Below are positions 1 through 9,211 of a DNA stretch of 64,000 nucleotides, one piece after another. Location: the NCBI RefSeq assembly GCF_902728235.1, contig NZ_CACVBO010000001.1, forward strand, positions 930,001-994,000, read 5' to 3'. This DNA is from Lentimonas sp. CC4 (lineage in GTDB: Bacteria > Verrucomicrobiota > Verrucomicrobiia > Opitutales > Coraliomargaritaceae). The position numbers and the translations under genes are program-made. Within the stretch, counting starts at the first letter, position 1. Each line of letters opens with the position of its first letter. The notes beneath the pieces were generated by a model that was given only the letters and a program-made list of their open reading frames with translations, was not told the DNA's origin and ran no database searches.

Positions 1-369
1 TGTTGCAACTGAAGCGCCACACCACTGTGCAATCACTCGAAAACACCAAAGCCAAACGTTCGCAAGAATGACAATAGAAATTTCGCGACGAACAATCCAG
101 CCGAGAAGAGTCGCGATTTTCCGCCATTCTTTAAACACACTGGCAAAGTGATGATTCCCGAGCTGAATGAAGACGCCATCTACCGAGATACTGCGCATGA
201 GTGAATAGTATCTCTCCTCTTTTGGGGACGGCTTAAGAGATAGATACAGCACAAGCGGCGAAGGTAGTCCGTATTGCTTTACAATATTATAGGTAATATA
301 TGCCTGCAACGGCGACCTTAGAAGAAAAAGCGTGTGCTTTCGACGACCTCCTTTCCTAAAAAACCTCAT
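1..369 (-). CDS. Partial GT52/sialyltransferase-like protein, runs off the window edge
   Basis: A minus-strand frame is open from an ATG at 369 to base 1, giving 123 codons without a stop. The N-terminus reads MRFFRKGGRRKHTLFLLRSP and continues with LQAYITYNIVKQYGLPSP. A basic start followed by a short hydrophobic strand and an SPLQAY motif resembles the N-terminal Rossmann strand of family GT52 (LOS sialyltransferase-like) enzymes. I infer a surface-sugar transferase, possibly for a nonulosonic acid such as the pseudaminic acid made by the adjacent divergent operon. The ATG overlaps the TGA of an upstream frame (ATGA, 366-369). The 3' part lies outside the window, so the family call is tentative. 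Confidence 0.45.
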   Translation of the reverse strand, partial: MRFFRKGGRRKHTLFLLRSPLQAYITYNIVKQYGLPSPLVLYLSLKPSPKEERYYSLMRSISVDGVFIQLGNHHFASVFKEWRKIATLLGWIVRREISIVILANVWLWCFRVIAQWCGASVAT

Positions 370-623
370 GATGCCGCCAAATGTGAACCTGAGAGCGAAA
401 AGAAGACATATAACGTCATATTTTGGTAGCCCCGAAGCATATTCGTGAGGGAGATTATTAGTAGTAAATTCAATTTCAGAGGACTATATGCCTTAATATG
501 AACGGCTGTGAATCCGTTCTTTTGCAAGGTAAAATATTTAATCTCGGGATCGAACTCAAGGTCATGCCGAAAAAAAACATGGAGCGAAACCTCCTCGCCT
601 CTGAGTGCCCGTTTTTCACTCTG
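366..623 (-). pseudogene. Remnant of a coupled upstream gene, no start codon
   Basis: This minus-strand frame runs from just after a TAG at 624-626 to a TGA at 366-368. It reads like real protein (EVSLHVFFRHDLEFDPEIKY, then FTLQKNGFTAVHIKAYSP). There is no ATG, GTG or TTG before the protein-like stretch; the first TTG codons and an in-frame ATG come later, inside it. Its stop overlaps the start of the next gene as ATGA, the usual sign of a coupled gene pair. I read it as the 3' end of a gene whose 5' part was lost by deletion or frameshift. Function unknown; the context suggests surface carbohydrate synthesis. Confidence 0.35.
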
Positions 624-726
624 CTATTGATTCACTGACGGACGCTCAAGCACCTCACGTAGCTGTAGAACTAGCAGCTCTCCCAAAGATACCGCGACTC
701 TATCAAAGACTATGGGGCTTTGATAG

Positions 727-870
727 AGTCAAACCAGCAGCATTCCACAACAACAAACAAAATACCAAGCTTATCTGGACAAATTCTACGAAAATGAAAA
801 GATCACAGATCGCGCTAACGACAGCACACACTTCCCCTATATATTGACTCAACCCGACTCAGAGAAATAA
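727..870 (+). pseudogene. Possible 3' remnant of a plus-strand gene
   Basis: The frame is open from 727, directly after TGA-TAG at 721-726, to a TAA at 868-870. It encodes a hydrophilic, protein-like tail (TKYQAYLDKFYENEKITDRA, then NDSTHFPYILTQPDSEK). No start codon precedes it and it ends 5 bp before pseB. Composition suggests a decayed C-terminus rather than chance, but I cannot name the family. The rest of 370-875 holds only the minus-strand remnant and nothing else I can support. Confidence 0.25.
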
Positions 871-875
871 CAGGT

Positions 876-1889
876 ATGGATCTCAACGGAAAATCAATCC
901 TCATCACCGGCGGCACCGGCTCCTTTGGTCAGCATTTCATTAAGACAGTGCTCAAACGCTGGCCTCAAGTTCGGCGCATCGTCGTCTTTTCCCGAGATGA
1001 GCAAAAGCAATTCCAGATGGCGCAAGAGCTCTCACCTGTAGAGTATCCAGCACTTCGATACTTCATTGGCGACGTGCGCGACTATGATCGCCTTAAACGC
1101 GCTTATGAAGGCATTGACTACGTCGTCCATGCAGCAGCCATGAAGCACGTCCCCATCGCTGAATACAATCCGATGGAGTGCATTAAAACCAATGTCTATG
1201 GCGCTCAGAATGTGATCAACGCTGCGCTCGATTCAAACATCTCCCGAGTCGTTGCGCTTTCCACAGACAAAGCATCGGGAGCGATCAATCTTTACGGAGC
1301 GACGAAACTTTGCTCGGACAAACTATTCATCGCGGCAAACAATTTCAAAGGCACGCGCGACATCAACTTCTCGGTCGTCCGCTACGGCAACGTCATGGGA
1401 TCAAATGGATCAGTCATTCCCTTCTTCCTCAAGCAACGTAAAGAAGGCGTGCTCACGATTACCGACCCCCAAATGACCCGCTTTAACATCACACTCGATC
1501 ACGGAGTGGAACTCGTGCTCAAAGCACTCGATAGCGCTTGGGGCGGGGAAATCTTTGTGCCGCGCATTCCATCTTACCGGATCACTGATCTGGCCGAAGC
1601 AATTGCACCAGAATGTGAGCAGAAATTCACTGGCATACGAGCGGGCGAAAAAGTTCACGAAGAAATGGTAAGCGCATCGGACGCTCCCAACACTGTTTGC
1701 ATCGACGACAGTTATGTCATCCTGCCGCATATCCCGAATTGGAATATGGATGCATACATGAAGCAATTTAACGCACAGCCCGTCGAGCTCGACTTTAACT
1801 ACAACTCAGGGAGCAACGACCAATTTCTCAGCATCTCTGAAATTCGCGAACTGATCAGACGCCACATTGCCCCCTCTTTCTCCGTGTAA
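876..1889 (+). CDS. pseB: UDP-N-acetylglucosamine 4,6-dehydratase (inverting), PseB
   Basis: First step of CMP-pseudaminic acid synthesis: it converts UDP-GlcNAc to the 4-keto-6-deoxy-L-arabino sugar in the cytoplasm. The 337-aa protein is an extended short-chain dehydrogenase. The NAD(P)-binding TGGTGSFG motif is at residues 11-18, AAMKHVPIAEYNPMECIKTN follows the central sheet, and the YxxxK catalytic motif appears as YGATK near residue 140. Length and motifs are typical of PseB/FlaA1, as opposed to RmlB-type enzymes. It opens a plus-strand pse operon (pseB-pseC-pseF-methylase-pseGH-pseI). The gap to pseC is 91 bp. Confidence 0.95.
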   Translation: MDLNGKSILITGGTGSFGQHFIKTVLKRWPQVRRIVVFSRDEQKQFQMAQELSPVEYPALRYFIGDVRDYDRLKRAYEGIDYVVHAAAMKHVPIAEYNPMECIKTNVYGAQNVINAALDSNISRVVALSTDKASGAINLYGATKLCSDKLFIAANNFKGTRDINFSVVRYGNVMGSNGSVIPFFLKQRKEGVLTITDPQMTRFNITLDHGVELVLKALDSAWGGEIFVPRIPSYRITDLAEAIAPECEQKFTGIRAGEKVHEEMVSASDAPNTVCIDDSYVILPHIPNWNMDAYMKQFNAQPVELDFNYNSGSNDQFLSISEIRELIRRHIAPSFSV

Positions 1890-1980
1890 ATTCGCTATCG
1901 ACTGATGGCTCCTCACTAAGCTTGAGTCAAAAACATCGACTCTCGGTTCCAGCAAACTTTAGAGCGCTTATACTCAAGCC

Positions 1981-3186
1981 ATGAATAAACGAGACTTCAT
2001 ACCTTACGGCCGACAAAGCATTGGAGACAGCGATATTGCTGCAGTCCGAAGTGCCCTAGAGTCCGACTTCCTAACTTCGGGTCCAGAAATCGAAGCGTTC
2101 GAAGGCGAGTTCGCTGAGTTCGTCGGCGCAAAGCACGCCGTGGCTGTTTGCAATGCCACCGCAGCCCTCCACCTCGCCATGCTCGTAACAGAGATCGGCC
2201 CAGGAGATCGTGTATTGACTACGCCCAATACTTTCCTCTCCTCTGCTAATTGCGCCGCCTTTGTCGGAGCCACGCCCGACTTTTGCGATATAGACCCAAA
2301 CACGTATAACCTTTGCCCAAAGGCCCTCGCTCAAGCGTGGAAGGATGACACAAAAGCAGTCGTTGCCGTCGCCTACGCAGGCCAGCCTTGCGATATGCCT
2401 GCAATCGCTAAGATCGCTCGCTCACACGGCGCCGTCGTTATTGAGGACGCCTGCCATGGCACTGGTGGTGGTTTTGAGCTAGACGGACAGCGCTATAAAA
2501 CCGGAGGTCATCCATGGGCAGACATTACAACATTCAGTTTTCACCCCGTCAAAACGATGACCACAGGAGAAGGGGGCATTCTCGTAACGAATAATGACGC
2601 CTACGCTCAAGCCGCACGCAAGCTAAGGTCGCATGGTATCACCCGCGAGGCAGAGCATTTCAGCGGGCTGGGGAGTGAGACACCCGCGCTCCAAGAGCAA
2701 GGCCCATGGTATTACGAGATGCAACACCTCGGCTACAACTACCGTATCACCGACCTGCAGTGCGCACTCGGGCGTAGCCAACTAAAGAAGTTACCCCGTT
2801 TCATTGAGCGCCGACGAGAGATTGTAGCGCGCTACAATGCGGCCTTTGCCGACTTGCCTTGGCTACAAACACCGCAAGTCCCTTCACCGCAAGACAGCAC
2901 TCACATTTCGTGGCACTTATACTCAGTCCAGATCGATTTCACCGCCTTAAACCAAACTCGCACGGAAGTGATGCAACGCCTGCGCGAACAAGGCATTGGC
3001 AGCCAAGTGCTCTACATCCCGGTGTATCTACAGCCCTACTACCGAAATACCTACGGCTATAAACAGGGCAAATGCCCTATCGCGGAGTCTGTCTACGAAA
3101 AGACGCTAAGCCTGCCTCTATTCCCTCGCATGAGCGATACTGATGTTGAAACAGTCATTCACCGAGTGCGCAATCTGACCTCATGA
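1981..3186 (+). CDS. pseC: UDP-4-amino-4,6-dideoxy-N-acetyl-beta-L-altrosamine transaminase, PseC
   Basis: Second step of the pathway: a PLP-dependent, glutamate-using aminotransferase that acts on the PseB product. The 401-aa DegT/DnrJ/EryC1-fold protein shows the EDACHG motif (155-160) and the Schiff-base lysine in FSFHPVKTMTTGEGG (Lys191). The C-terminal SQVLYIPVYLQPYY is typical of PseC. Its stop overlaps the start of pseF by 4 bp (ATGA at 3183-3186), so the two are translationally coupled. Confidence 0.95.
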   Translation: MNKRDFIPYGRQSIGDSDIAAVRSALESDFLTSGPEIEAFEGEFAEFVGAKHAVAVCNATAALHLAMLVTEIGPGDRVLTTPNTFLSSANCAAFVGATPDFCDIDPNTYNLCPKALAQAWKDDTKAVVAVAYAGQPCDMPAIAKIARSHGAVVIEDACHGTGGGFELDGQRYKTGGHPWADITTFSFHPVKTMTTGEGGILVTNNDAYAQAARKLRSHGITREAEHFSGLGSETPALQEQGPWYYEMQHLGYNYRITDLQCALGRSQLKKLPRFIERRREIVARYNAAFADLPWLQTPQVPSPQDSTHISWHLYSVQIDFTALNQTRTEVMQRLREQGIGSQVLYIPVYLQPYYRNTYGYKQGKCPIAESVYEKTLSLPLFPRMSDTDVETVIHRVRNLTS

Positions 3187-3899
3187 GCCCACTACAAACC
3201 ATTGCTGTAATTCCAGCCCGTGGAGGTAGCAAACGCATCCCCCACAAAAACATTAAACCCTTCTGCGGGAAGCCGATGATCACCTATTCGATCGAAGCGG
3301 CAATTAAGTGCGGCCTATTCGACCAAGTCATTGTCTCCACCGACGATGAAGAAATAGCCGAGATCGCAGAGAAGCATGGAGCGATCTGCCCCTTCCGACG
3401 TCCAGCCCATCTCTCCGGCGACTACACGCCAACGCTTCCAGTCGTTCGCCATGCGATCGAAACCGTCGAAGCGCAACAAAACACAGCACTCAAACAAGTT
3501 TGCTGCATCTACGCAACGGCACCATTCCTCAAGGTGAAAAACCTGCAAGCAGGCCATACTTGTTTGCAAGCAAACTCAGAACTAGAGTTCGCCTTTTCCG
3601 TGACGACTTACCCCGTCCCGATCCAACGGGCACTCTACCTTGACCCAAAAAGCGGCTCTATGAAAATGTTTCACCCTGAGCATGCCGACACTCGCTCTCA
3701 GGACCTCAAAGAGTCCTACCACGATGCAGGGCAATTCTATTGGGGCTGGCGCGACGCCTATATGCAGACTGAAAACATCTTCTTAGCGAAGTCCGCCCCC
3801 ATACTTCTGCCTAGAGAAGAAGTGCAGGATATCGACACCCTCGAAGACTGGAATTGCGCCGAGCAGCTTCACCACCTACATTTAGCCCAACAATCATGA
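3183..3899 (+). CDS. pseF: Pseudaminic acid cytidylyltransferase, PseF
   Basis: Last step of the pathway: activates pseudaminic acid with CTP to give CMP-pseudaminic acid, the donor for surface transferases. The 238-aa nucleotidyltransferase has the N-terminal signature IPARGGSKRIPHKNIKPFCG (residues 10-29), the classic NeuA/PseF CTP-binding motif. DAGQFYWGW near the C-terminus is characteristic of PseF. It overlaps pseC upstream and the methylase gene downstream, each by ATGA. Confidence 0.95.
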   Translation: MSPLQTIAVIPARGGSKRIPHKNIKPFCGKPMITYSIEAAIKCGLFDQVIVSTDDEEIAEIAEKHGAICPFRRPAHLSGDYTPTLPVVRHAIETVEAQQNTALKQVCCIYATAPFLKVKNLQAGHTCLQANSELEFAFSVTTYPVPIQRALYLDPKSGSMKMFHPEHADTRSQDLKESYHDAGQFYWGWRDAYMQTENIFLAKSAPILLPREEVQDIDTLEDWNCAEQLHHLHLAQQS

Positions 3900-4528
3900 C
3901 AGATAAAAAATTTGAGACTGAACAAGAATTATTTTGGGCAGGCAAATTCGGAACAGAATATATCGAACGCAACCAGGGTGACGCCCTGCTAGCCTCGAAT
4001 CTAAATTTCTTCACGAATGCCCTCCAACGCGCCGACAAGCTGAACTCATGCATCGAGTTTGGTGCCAATATTGGCATGAACTTAAAAGCGCTCAAACTGC
4101 TGTATCCCGAGCTTAAACCGCAAGGCATTGAAATCAATGAGGATGCCGCTGCAGAATTACGCAAAGTAATCGGCTCAGAAAATGTATTCTGCCAATCCAT
4201 CTTCAACTGGCAAACAAAGCAAACAGTCGATCTATCACTCATCAAAGGGGTGCTCATTCATATAAATCCCGAGAAACTAAAGGAGACTTACCAAGCCCTC
4301 TACCAAGCGTCCAATCGCTACGTGCTTGTATGTGAATATTACAATCCGGCTCCCGTTACAATCAGCTACCGAGGGCACAACGACCGCCTCTTCAAGCGAG
4401 ACTTCGCCGGAGAAATGATGGATCTCTACCCCGACCTCAAGCTAGTGGACTACGGCTTCAGCTACCACCGCGACCCCGTCTTCCCACAAGACGACATCAC
4501 TTGGTTTTTAATGGAAAAGAAAAAATAA
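3896..4528 (+). CDS. Pseudaminic acid biosynthesis-associated methylase
   Basis: A 210-aa class I SAM-dependent methyltransferase. It begins MTDKKFETEQELFWAGKFGT and carries a SAM-binding motif I as EFGANIGMNLKAL (about residues 57-69). It matches the family I know as the pseudaminic acid biosynthesis-associated methylase (TIGR03587), found only with pse genes. It presumably methylates the sugar or a glycan carrying it; the acceptor is unknown. I chose the ATG at 3896, which overlaps the pseF stop (ATGA), over an in-frame start at 3854 inside pseF. A non-coding gap of 216 bp follows. Confidence 0.85.
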   Translation: MTDKKFETEQELFWAGKFGTEYIERNQGDALLASNLNFFTNALQRADKLNSCIEFGANIGMNLKALKLLYPELKPQGIEINEDAAAELRKVIGSENVFCQSIFNWQTKQTVDLSLIKGVLIHINPEKLKETYQALYQASNRYVLVCEYYNPAPVTISYRGHNDRLFKRDFAGEMMDLYPDLKLVDYGFSYHRDPVFPQDDITWFLMEKKK

Positions 4529-4744
4529 CGATACTGACATATCGCATAAGCTACTCTACGCATCTCTCATATCGGCTGAAACGAAGTTAATAATACAACT
4601 GAGAGCCGACTGTTTAAAGGAATTCCCAACCAGCCCGAGAAAAATAGCACCCAATGCGACGCACACTTAAATAGACCGAGATTCATTATTCTGTGCGACG
4701 AATAGAAAAGACGGCACGATGAAGAAATCCACGACTCATATAAA

Positions 4745-6232
4745 ATGAACATTCTCATTCGTGCAGATGCAGGAGGTAATATCGGAACTGGGCATGTCAT
4801 GCGAATGCTTGCCTTAGCACAGGCTTGCATGCGTCGAGGCTTGCACGTCACACTTGCTTCAGTCGATTGCCCCGCAGTATTAGCTCGTCGTGTGGCATCT
4901 CTCGGAATTGATATCCAACAGATCCATGCAGAAAAAATAGGCTCACACGAGGACGCGAAAAGCACACTAGCAGCAGCGAAAGAATTGAACTGCCAGTGGA
5001 TTATTACCGATGGCTATCATTTCGACTATGAGTATCAAGTGCGCATCAAGCAGAGCGGACGCTCCCTACTCTGCCTTGACGACTACAAGTATACCGAACG
5101 CTGGCACTGCGACGCACTCCTCAACCAAAACCTGGATGCCGAGAAAACCCAGTCCTATTCGAGCGAAGCACACCACGCGCAACTATTACTGGGCGCACAC
5201 TATTGCCTACTACGCGAGGAGTTTCTGAAGCACACAAATACCAGAAAGGAATGGAAAAAAATCGAACGTTTGCTCATCACACTGGGCGGTTCCGATCCAG
5301 AGAATGCAACAGAAGCAACTTTACAGTTAGTGGATTCAATCCCACTAGGGCGACAATTGCATATTCGAGTCATTGCTGGAGCAGATAATCCTCACCTCAA
5401 TCGTCTGCGCGCCTTCAGCGGTCGACATCACATCGAGACACTTACAAATGTGCTAAACATGCCCGAGCAGTATGATTGGGCAGATGCCATCATATCAGCG
5501 GGAGGTAGCACATGCTGGGAATGGCTACACCGGGGACTTCCTGGCGCTATTGTAACGATTGCAGATAACCAGCTTCCAATCGTTAAAGCCTTAACAAAAG
5601 AACGAAAAGCAGCACTACCACTTGGATGGTTCCAACAGTTTGATTTTAAAAAGCACGGCTCACACCTCGCTACTTGGCTGGAAAACCCCAACAATTTGAT
5701 CAACCAAGCAGAGGTAAGGTCAATAATCGATGGCAACGGGGCCGATCGGATCGCGGGTTTCCTCAGCGGACTCCCGTTCATGCTGCGAACTGCTCAAGCC
5801 CACGATTGCGGTCAATATTTGCAATGGGCGAACGATGCTATGGTTCGAGCAAATTCATTTTCTTCAAAAATAATCGACCCTGCGACGCACCGCCAGTGGT
5901 TTCAACGGCGTATTGAAAGTCCCAATGCATGCCTGTTAGTCGCCTGTAGCTTCGAAAACGATCCTATCGGGCAGGTCCGATTCGAATTCGACTCAGATAC
6001 GAACTGCTGGACAATCGGTGTATCCATTGACGCACACTATCGCTCTAAAGGATTAGGTCGGACACTGATGCTTGAGGCCTTGAGATGGATGCGCCTACAT
6101 CATGGCGACGACTTAACAATTCGAGCAGAGGTCATCAATACGAATACAGCGTCGGTGCGTTTATTTGAAGCATCCGGATTTACCACAGCAAGCACAGGTA
6201 AAGAATACACGACTTACTCCATAAACCCATGA
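4745..6232 (+). CDS. pseG: PseG-PseH fusion: UDP-sugar hydrolase plus N-acetyltransferase
   Basis: The 495-aa protein joins two pathway steps. Residues 1 to about 340 are PseG, a GT-B-fold hydrolase that removes UDP from UDP-2,4-diacetamido-2,4,6-trideoxy-L-altrose. The catalytic His17 sits in GNIGTGHVMRML and the C-terminal half has the SAGGSTCWEW nucleotide-binding loop. Residues about 345-495 are a GNAT acetyltransferase of PseH type, with the acetyl-CoA loop YRSKGLGRTLMLEAL and NTASVRLFEASGF. PseH acetylates the PseC product, so the fusion pairs consecutive steps. No separate pseH is present in the operon, which supports this reading. Confidence 0.9.
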   Translation: MNILIRADAGGNIGTGHVMRMLALAQACMRRGLHVTLASVDCPAVLARRVASLGIDIQQIHAEKIGSHEDAKSTLAAAKELNCQWIITDGYHFDYEYQVRIKQSGRSLLCLDDYKYTERWHCDALLNQNLDAEKTQSYSSEAHHAQLLLGAHYCLLREEFLKHTNTRKEWKKIERLLITLGGSDPENATEATLQLVDSIPLGRQLHIRVIAGADNPHLNRLRAFSGRHHIETLTNVLNMPEQYDWADAIISAGGSTCWEWLHRGLPGAIVTIADNQLPIVKALTKERKAALPLGWFQQFDFKKHGSHLATWLENPNNLINQAEVRSIIDGNGADRIAGFLSGLPFMLRTAQAHDCGQYLQWANDAMVRANSFSSKIIDPATHRQWFQRRIESPNACLLVACSFENDPIGQVRFEFDSDTNCWTIGVSIDAHYRSKGLGRTLMLEALRWMRLHHGDDLTIRAEVINTNTASVRLFEASGFTTASTGKEYTTYSINP

Positions 6233-6401
6233 ACTGCCCATTCATCCTTATCGCACGCTCGCTCCCTGACATAGCCCCCGTGGATTGATGCCCGAAAGCC
6301 TTTCTTGAAATAGAAGATCTTCGTTTCACATTTGACTGAGCAAATCAACCTGACGCGGAGGTTCGAGACAAAGTGCACATCATAAAAAAAGAACACCCAG
6401 T

Positions 6402-7481
6402 ATGACATCTCTACCAAATCACTGCATCGAAATTGATGGCCGCCTGATCGGAGCAGGTCATCCCACTTACGTAATTGCTGAGATATCTGCCAATCATAAC
6501 CAAAACATCGACGAAGCGATTGATCTCATACAAATCGCTGCCAATAGTGGTGCAGATGCCGTCAAGATTCAGACCTATACGCCTGATACCATGACGATTC
6601 AATGCGAGAACGATTACTTCAAAATAGGGAAAGACACACTCTGGGAAGGGCGTAGCCTTTATGAACTCTATGGCGATGCCTATACACCGTGGGAATGGTT
6701 ACCGGAATTACAGAAAGCCGCAAGAAACGCAAAAATCACACTGTTCTCCACTCCCTTCGACTCCACTTCGGTCAATTTCCTCGAACAACATAACGTCCCT
6801 GCGCACAAAATTGCTTCGTTCGAACTGACTGACCACCCCTTATTAGCTACCGTCGCTCAAACCGGAAAACCCGTCATTCTATCAACAGGACTCGCGAGCC
6901 TTGAAGAAATCACAGACGCTGTTGAAGTTTTGCGAACGAATGGCTGCGAACAATTGGCCCTGCTGAAATGCACAAGTGCCTACCCCGCTCCCCCAGAAGA
7001 AGCAAATCTAGCTAGGATTCCACACATGCAGGAAACATTCTCCGTGCCAGTAGGATTATCCGATCACACGATGGGCACAACCGTATCAGCCCTTGCTGTC
7101 AGCTTGGGTGCATGCATCATCGAAAAGCATTTCACCAAATCCCGAGCAGTGCCCGGCCCCGATAGCGCATTTTCTCTCGAACCTGATGAGTTGAAAGCCA
7201 TGATCGAGGCGGTGCGCATTGCTGAAAAGGCGATTGGTCATGTGACTTACGACCTAACCGAGATGGAACGTAACAGTCGCACTTTTCGTCGTTCTATTTT
7301 TGCAGTCAAAGACATTCAACCAGGTGAAGAAATCAATGAATCCAATGTGAGAATCATTCGTCCTAGTTATGGACTCGCCCCAAAATACATGAATCAAGTT
7401 CTAGGGCTCAGGTCAAAAGGCAGCATACGACGTGGAACTCCCTTGTCTTGGGATCTAATCAATCATACATCCATCGAATAA
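6402..7481 (+). CDS. pseI: Pseudaminic acid synthase, PseI
   Basis: Condenses the 6-deoxy-diacetamido-altrose released by PseG with phosphoenolpyruvate to form pseudaminic acid. The 359-aa protein has an N-terminal NeuB TIM barrel (VIAEISANHNQNIDEAIDLI, FSTPFDSTSV, GLSDHTMG) and a C-terminal SAF/antifreeze-like domain from about residue 290 (RSIFAVKDIQPGEEI). The diagnostic KIASFELTD and EKHFTKSR motifs are present. It closes the pse operon, 169 bp after pseGH, and converges with the minus-strand acyltransferase gene. Confidence 0.95.
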   Translation: MTSLPNHCIEIDGRLIGAGHPTYVIAEISANHNQNIDEAIDLIQIAANSGADAVKIQTYTPDTMTIQCENDYFKIGKDTLWEGRSLYELYGDAYTPWEWLPELQKAARNAKITLFSTPFDSTSVNFLEQHNVPAHKIASFELTDHPLLATVAQTGKPVILSTGLASLEEITDAVEVLRTNGCEQLALLKCTSAYPAPPEEANLARIPHMQETFSVPVGLSDHTMGTTVSALAVSLGACIIEKHFTKSRAVPGPDSAFSLEPDELKAMIEAVRIAEKAIGHVTYDLTEMERNSRTFRRSIFAVKDIQPGEEINESNVRIIRPSYGLAPKYMNQVLGLRSKGSIRRGTPLSWDLINHTSIE

Positions 7482-7546
7482 GGGCCCCTAGAGAGCAAAC
7501 ACTTCCCCCATAAAATTACAAATAATTGAACTGACAATTAATCTGG

Positions 7547-8128
7547 CTAATTAAAAGCATTTTCAGACTTACATCTTTCATAATGCTCTATATCACGTGA
7601 CTTAAAAACTTTAGCAGGATTACCTCCCGCTATTCCATACTTTTTAATATCGTTCACAACAACGCTACCCGCTTGAATAATGGCACCTTCTCCGATAGTA
7701 ACGCCACCAAGAACAATCACTCTACTTCCAAGCCAGACTTGATCTTCAATTATAATATCTTTAAGAATATAGGTATCATCATAAGGAATTTTACTCCCCG
7801 AATCATAGTTATGAACCTGAGAGATCATTAAGCACTCAGGTCCTGAGTGGAAATTATTTCCAATGGTCACGGCTCCACCACCTCTAATCTTCATCCCATT
7901 AAAGTTAACATTATTACCCAACCGCGTATTTTTATTTACAGTTGATATACCATTTACCCTTAATCCACGACCAACTGAATAAGCGCTTTTAGTTACCCAA
8001 TAAGTAAATATTCTACTCAATTGATTTTTTAATATTCCCGATATTTTTTTCCCTAGACTAAATACCAAATTCGACTCCTTAACTAATATAGATTCCTTTT
8101 TTACTGATTGAATGCTCAATTGATTCAA
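7547..8128 (-). CDS. Left-handed beta-helix (hexapeptide repeat) acyltransferase
   Basis: A 193-aa O-acyl/acetyltransferase of the WbbJ/CatB type. Hexapeptide repeats run from about residue 65 to 170 (TRLGNNVNFNG, VTIGNNFHSG, VTIGEGAIIQAGSVVVND), and the C-terminus has the typical GIAGGNPAKVFKSR. It likely acetylates a surface sugar. The start is TTG at 8128 and no good ATG precedes the domain, so the N-terminus is uncertain. The gene is clearly richer in A+T than its neighbours, with AT-rich codons throughout, which suggests recent transfer. It is the last gene of the minus-strand glycosyltransferase block. Confidence 0.8.
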   Translation of the reverse strand: MNQLSIQSVKKESILVKESNLVFSLGKKISGILKNQLSRIFTYWVTKSAYSVGRGLRVNGISTVNKNTRLGNNVNFNGMKIRGGGAVTIGNNFHSGPECLMISQVHNYDSGSKIPYDDTYILKDIIIEDQVWLGSRVIVLGGVTIGEGAIIQAGSVVVNDIKKYGIAGGNPAKVFKSRDIEHYERCKSENAFN

Positions 8129-8164
8129 TGGTAAAACATATTACAACGCGCAAAAACTATAGCG

Positions 8165-9211
8165 TTAGTAGTGACTCTCCGACGATCCGCGCAACAACAC
8201 CTTCACGACGAAATCCACTAGATTTGGGCACTTAGCAAGTAAGCGTTCAGCAGCGACTTGATGTTGGTGCAATACCACCTCACTCAGGCTCTGAATCATC
8301 TCTTGCGCACAAGCCATACCAAGAGTGACATCGCTAAAGCCTCGAACCAATCCATACTCCTGTTCGAGTAGATTCAGATAACCACGAGGCTCTGTATTAT
8401 TAATATACACGGTCGACACCCCCAAGCACGCGGCTTCGCTAGCTGTCGATGCACCCTCGGTCAAAACAAAGGCTGCGTGCGCCAAAACCGCATGGAAATC
8501 CTCAGGTCGCAGCGGCATCGCATAGCGCTTCAACGAGTCAGGTAATTCTGATTCTTCAGCGGAAATGATGATACGATAGGACTCGGGGACTGCGTCAATA
8601 AATCCCTGTAGATTCGAGCCAAAACCAGCATGACCAATATCATGCAAGGTGTTCCATGCAGACATACGAATCAAAATATAACGCTGTGGATGCAATCCAG
8701 GGTAGCGCATGAAACAAGTCCCCGAAGAACGGTCAAACTCACGACCTAAAAAGAGCAGTTCATGCATCCCATCATACTTAATCTGCCTTGGGCCCAGCTC
8801 TTTATAAAAACATTCTGGAGTATAAATCTCATCTGCAAAGGGGTGTGCAATCCGGTGATTGAAATGCTGAAATTCAGAATCTGTAAATATCAGATTACGC
8901 ACACCAAGTAACTTCGCGCTCTGCGTATAACTGCCCATCAAGCTCGCCACCACATCAGGCTGAAAACGACGAATCGCCTTCGCTACCGTCCACTGCCGCT
9001 GTAGCATTTCAACCATCGGGAATTTATTTTTCCCTGTCTTACGTTTTGGAATCTCAGAAGGAATCCAATCATAGACTTCCAATAATCGACGCATCACATC
9101 GCGATCACGACCAATCATCAGAACCTCATGCCCACGCTCGATCAGTTCACGAACTGGATATTTCCAGAAGTGAATGTGCGCAGGATGATGTGCCTCAAGT
9201 AAGATTCTCAT
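8165..9211 (-). CDS. DUF354-family glycosyltransferase-like protein
   Basis: A 348-aa soluble protein that begins MRILLEAHHPAHIHFWKYPV, the pattern of DUF354 proteins. These have a GT-B-like fold related to UDP-GlcNAc 2-epimerase and MurG. The later SEESELPDSLKRYA and LTEGASTASEAACLGVSTVY segments correspond to the sugar-nucleotide binding half. A role in surface polysaccharide synthesis is likely; the substrate is unknown. The start overlaps the stop of the upstream GT gene by 4 bp (9208-9211), so it is coupled to the glycosyltransferase operon. Confidence 0.75.
   Translation of the reverse strand: MRILLEAHHPAHIHFWKYPVRELIERGHEVLMIGRDRDVMRRLLEVYDWIPSEIPKRKTGKNKFPMVEMLQRQWTVAKAIRRFQPDVVASLMGSYTQSAKLLGVRNLIFTDSEFQHFNHRIAHPFADEIYTPECFYKELGPRQIKYDGMHELLFLGREFDRSSGTCFMRYPGLHPQRYILIRMSAWNTLHDIGHAGFGSNLQGFIDAVPESYRIIISAEESELPDSLKRYAMPLRPEDFHAVLAHAAFVLTEGASTASEAACLGVSTVYINNTEPRGYLNLLEQEYGLVRGFSDVTLGMACAQEMIQSLSEVVLHQHQVAAERLLAKCPNLVDFVVKVLLRGSSESHY

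Noticed and set aside
605-847. 80-aa plus-strand ORF upstream of pseB
   Set aside because: Composition is not protein-like, the frame overlaps two other remnants that read better, and there is no RBS.
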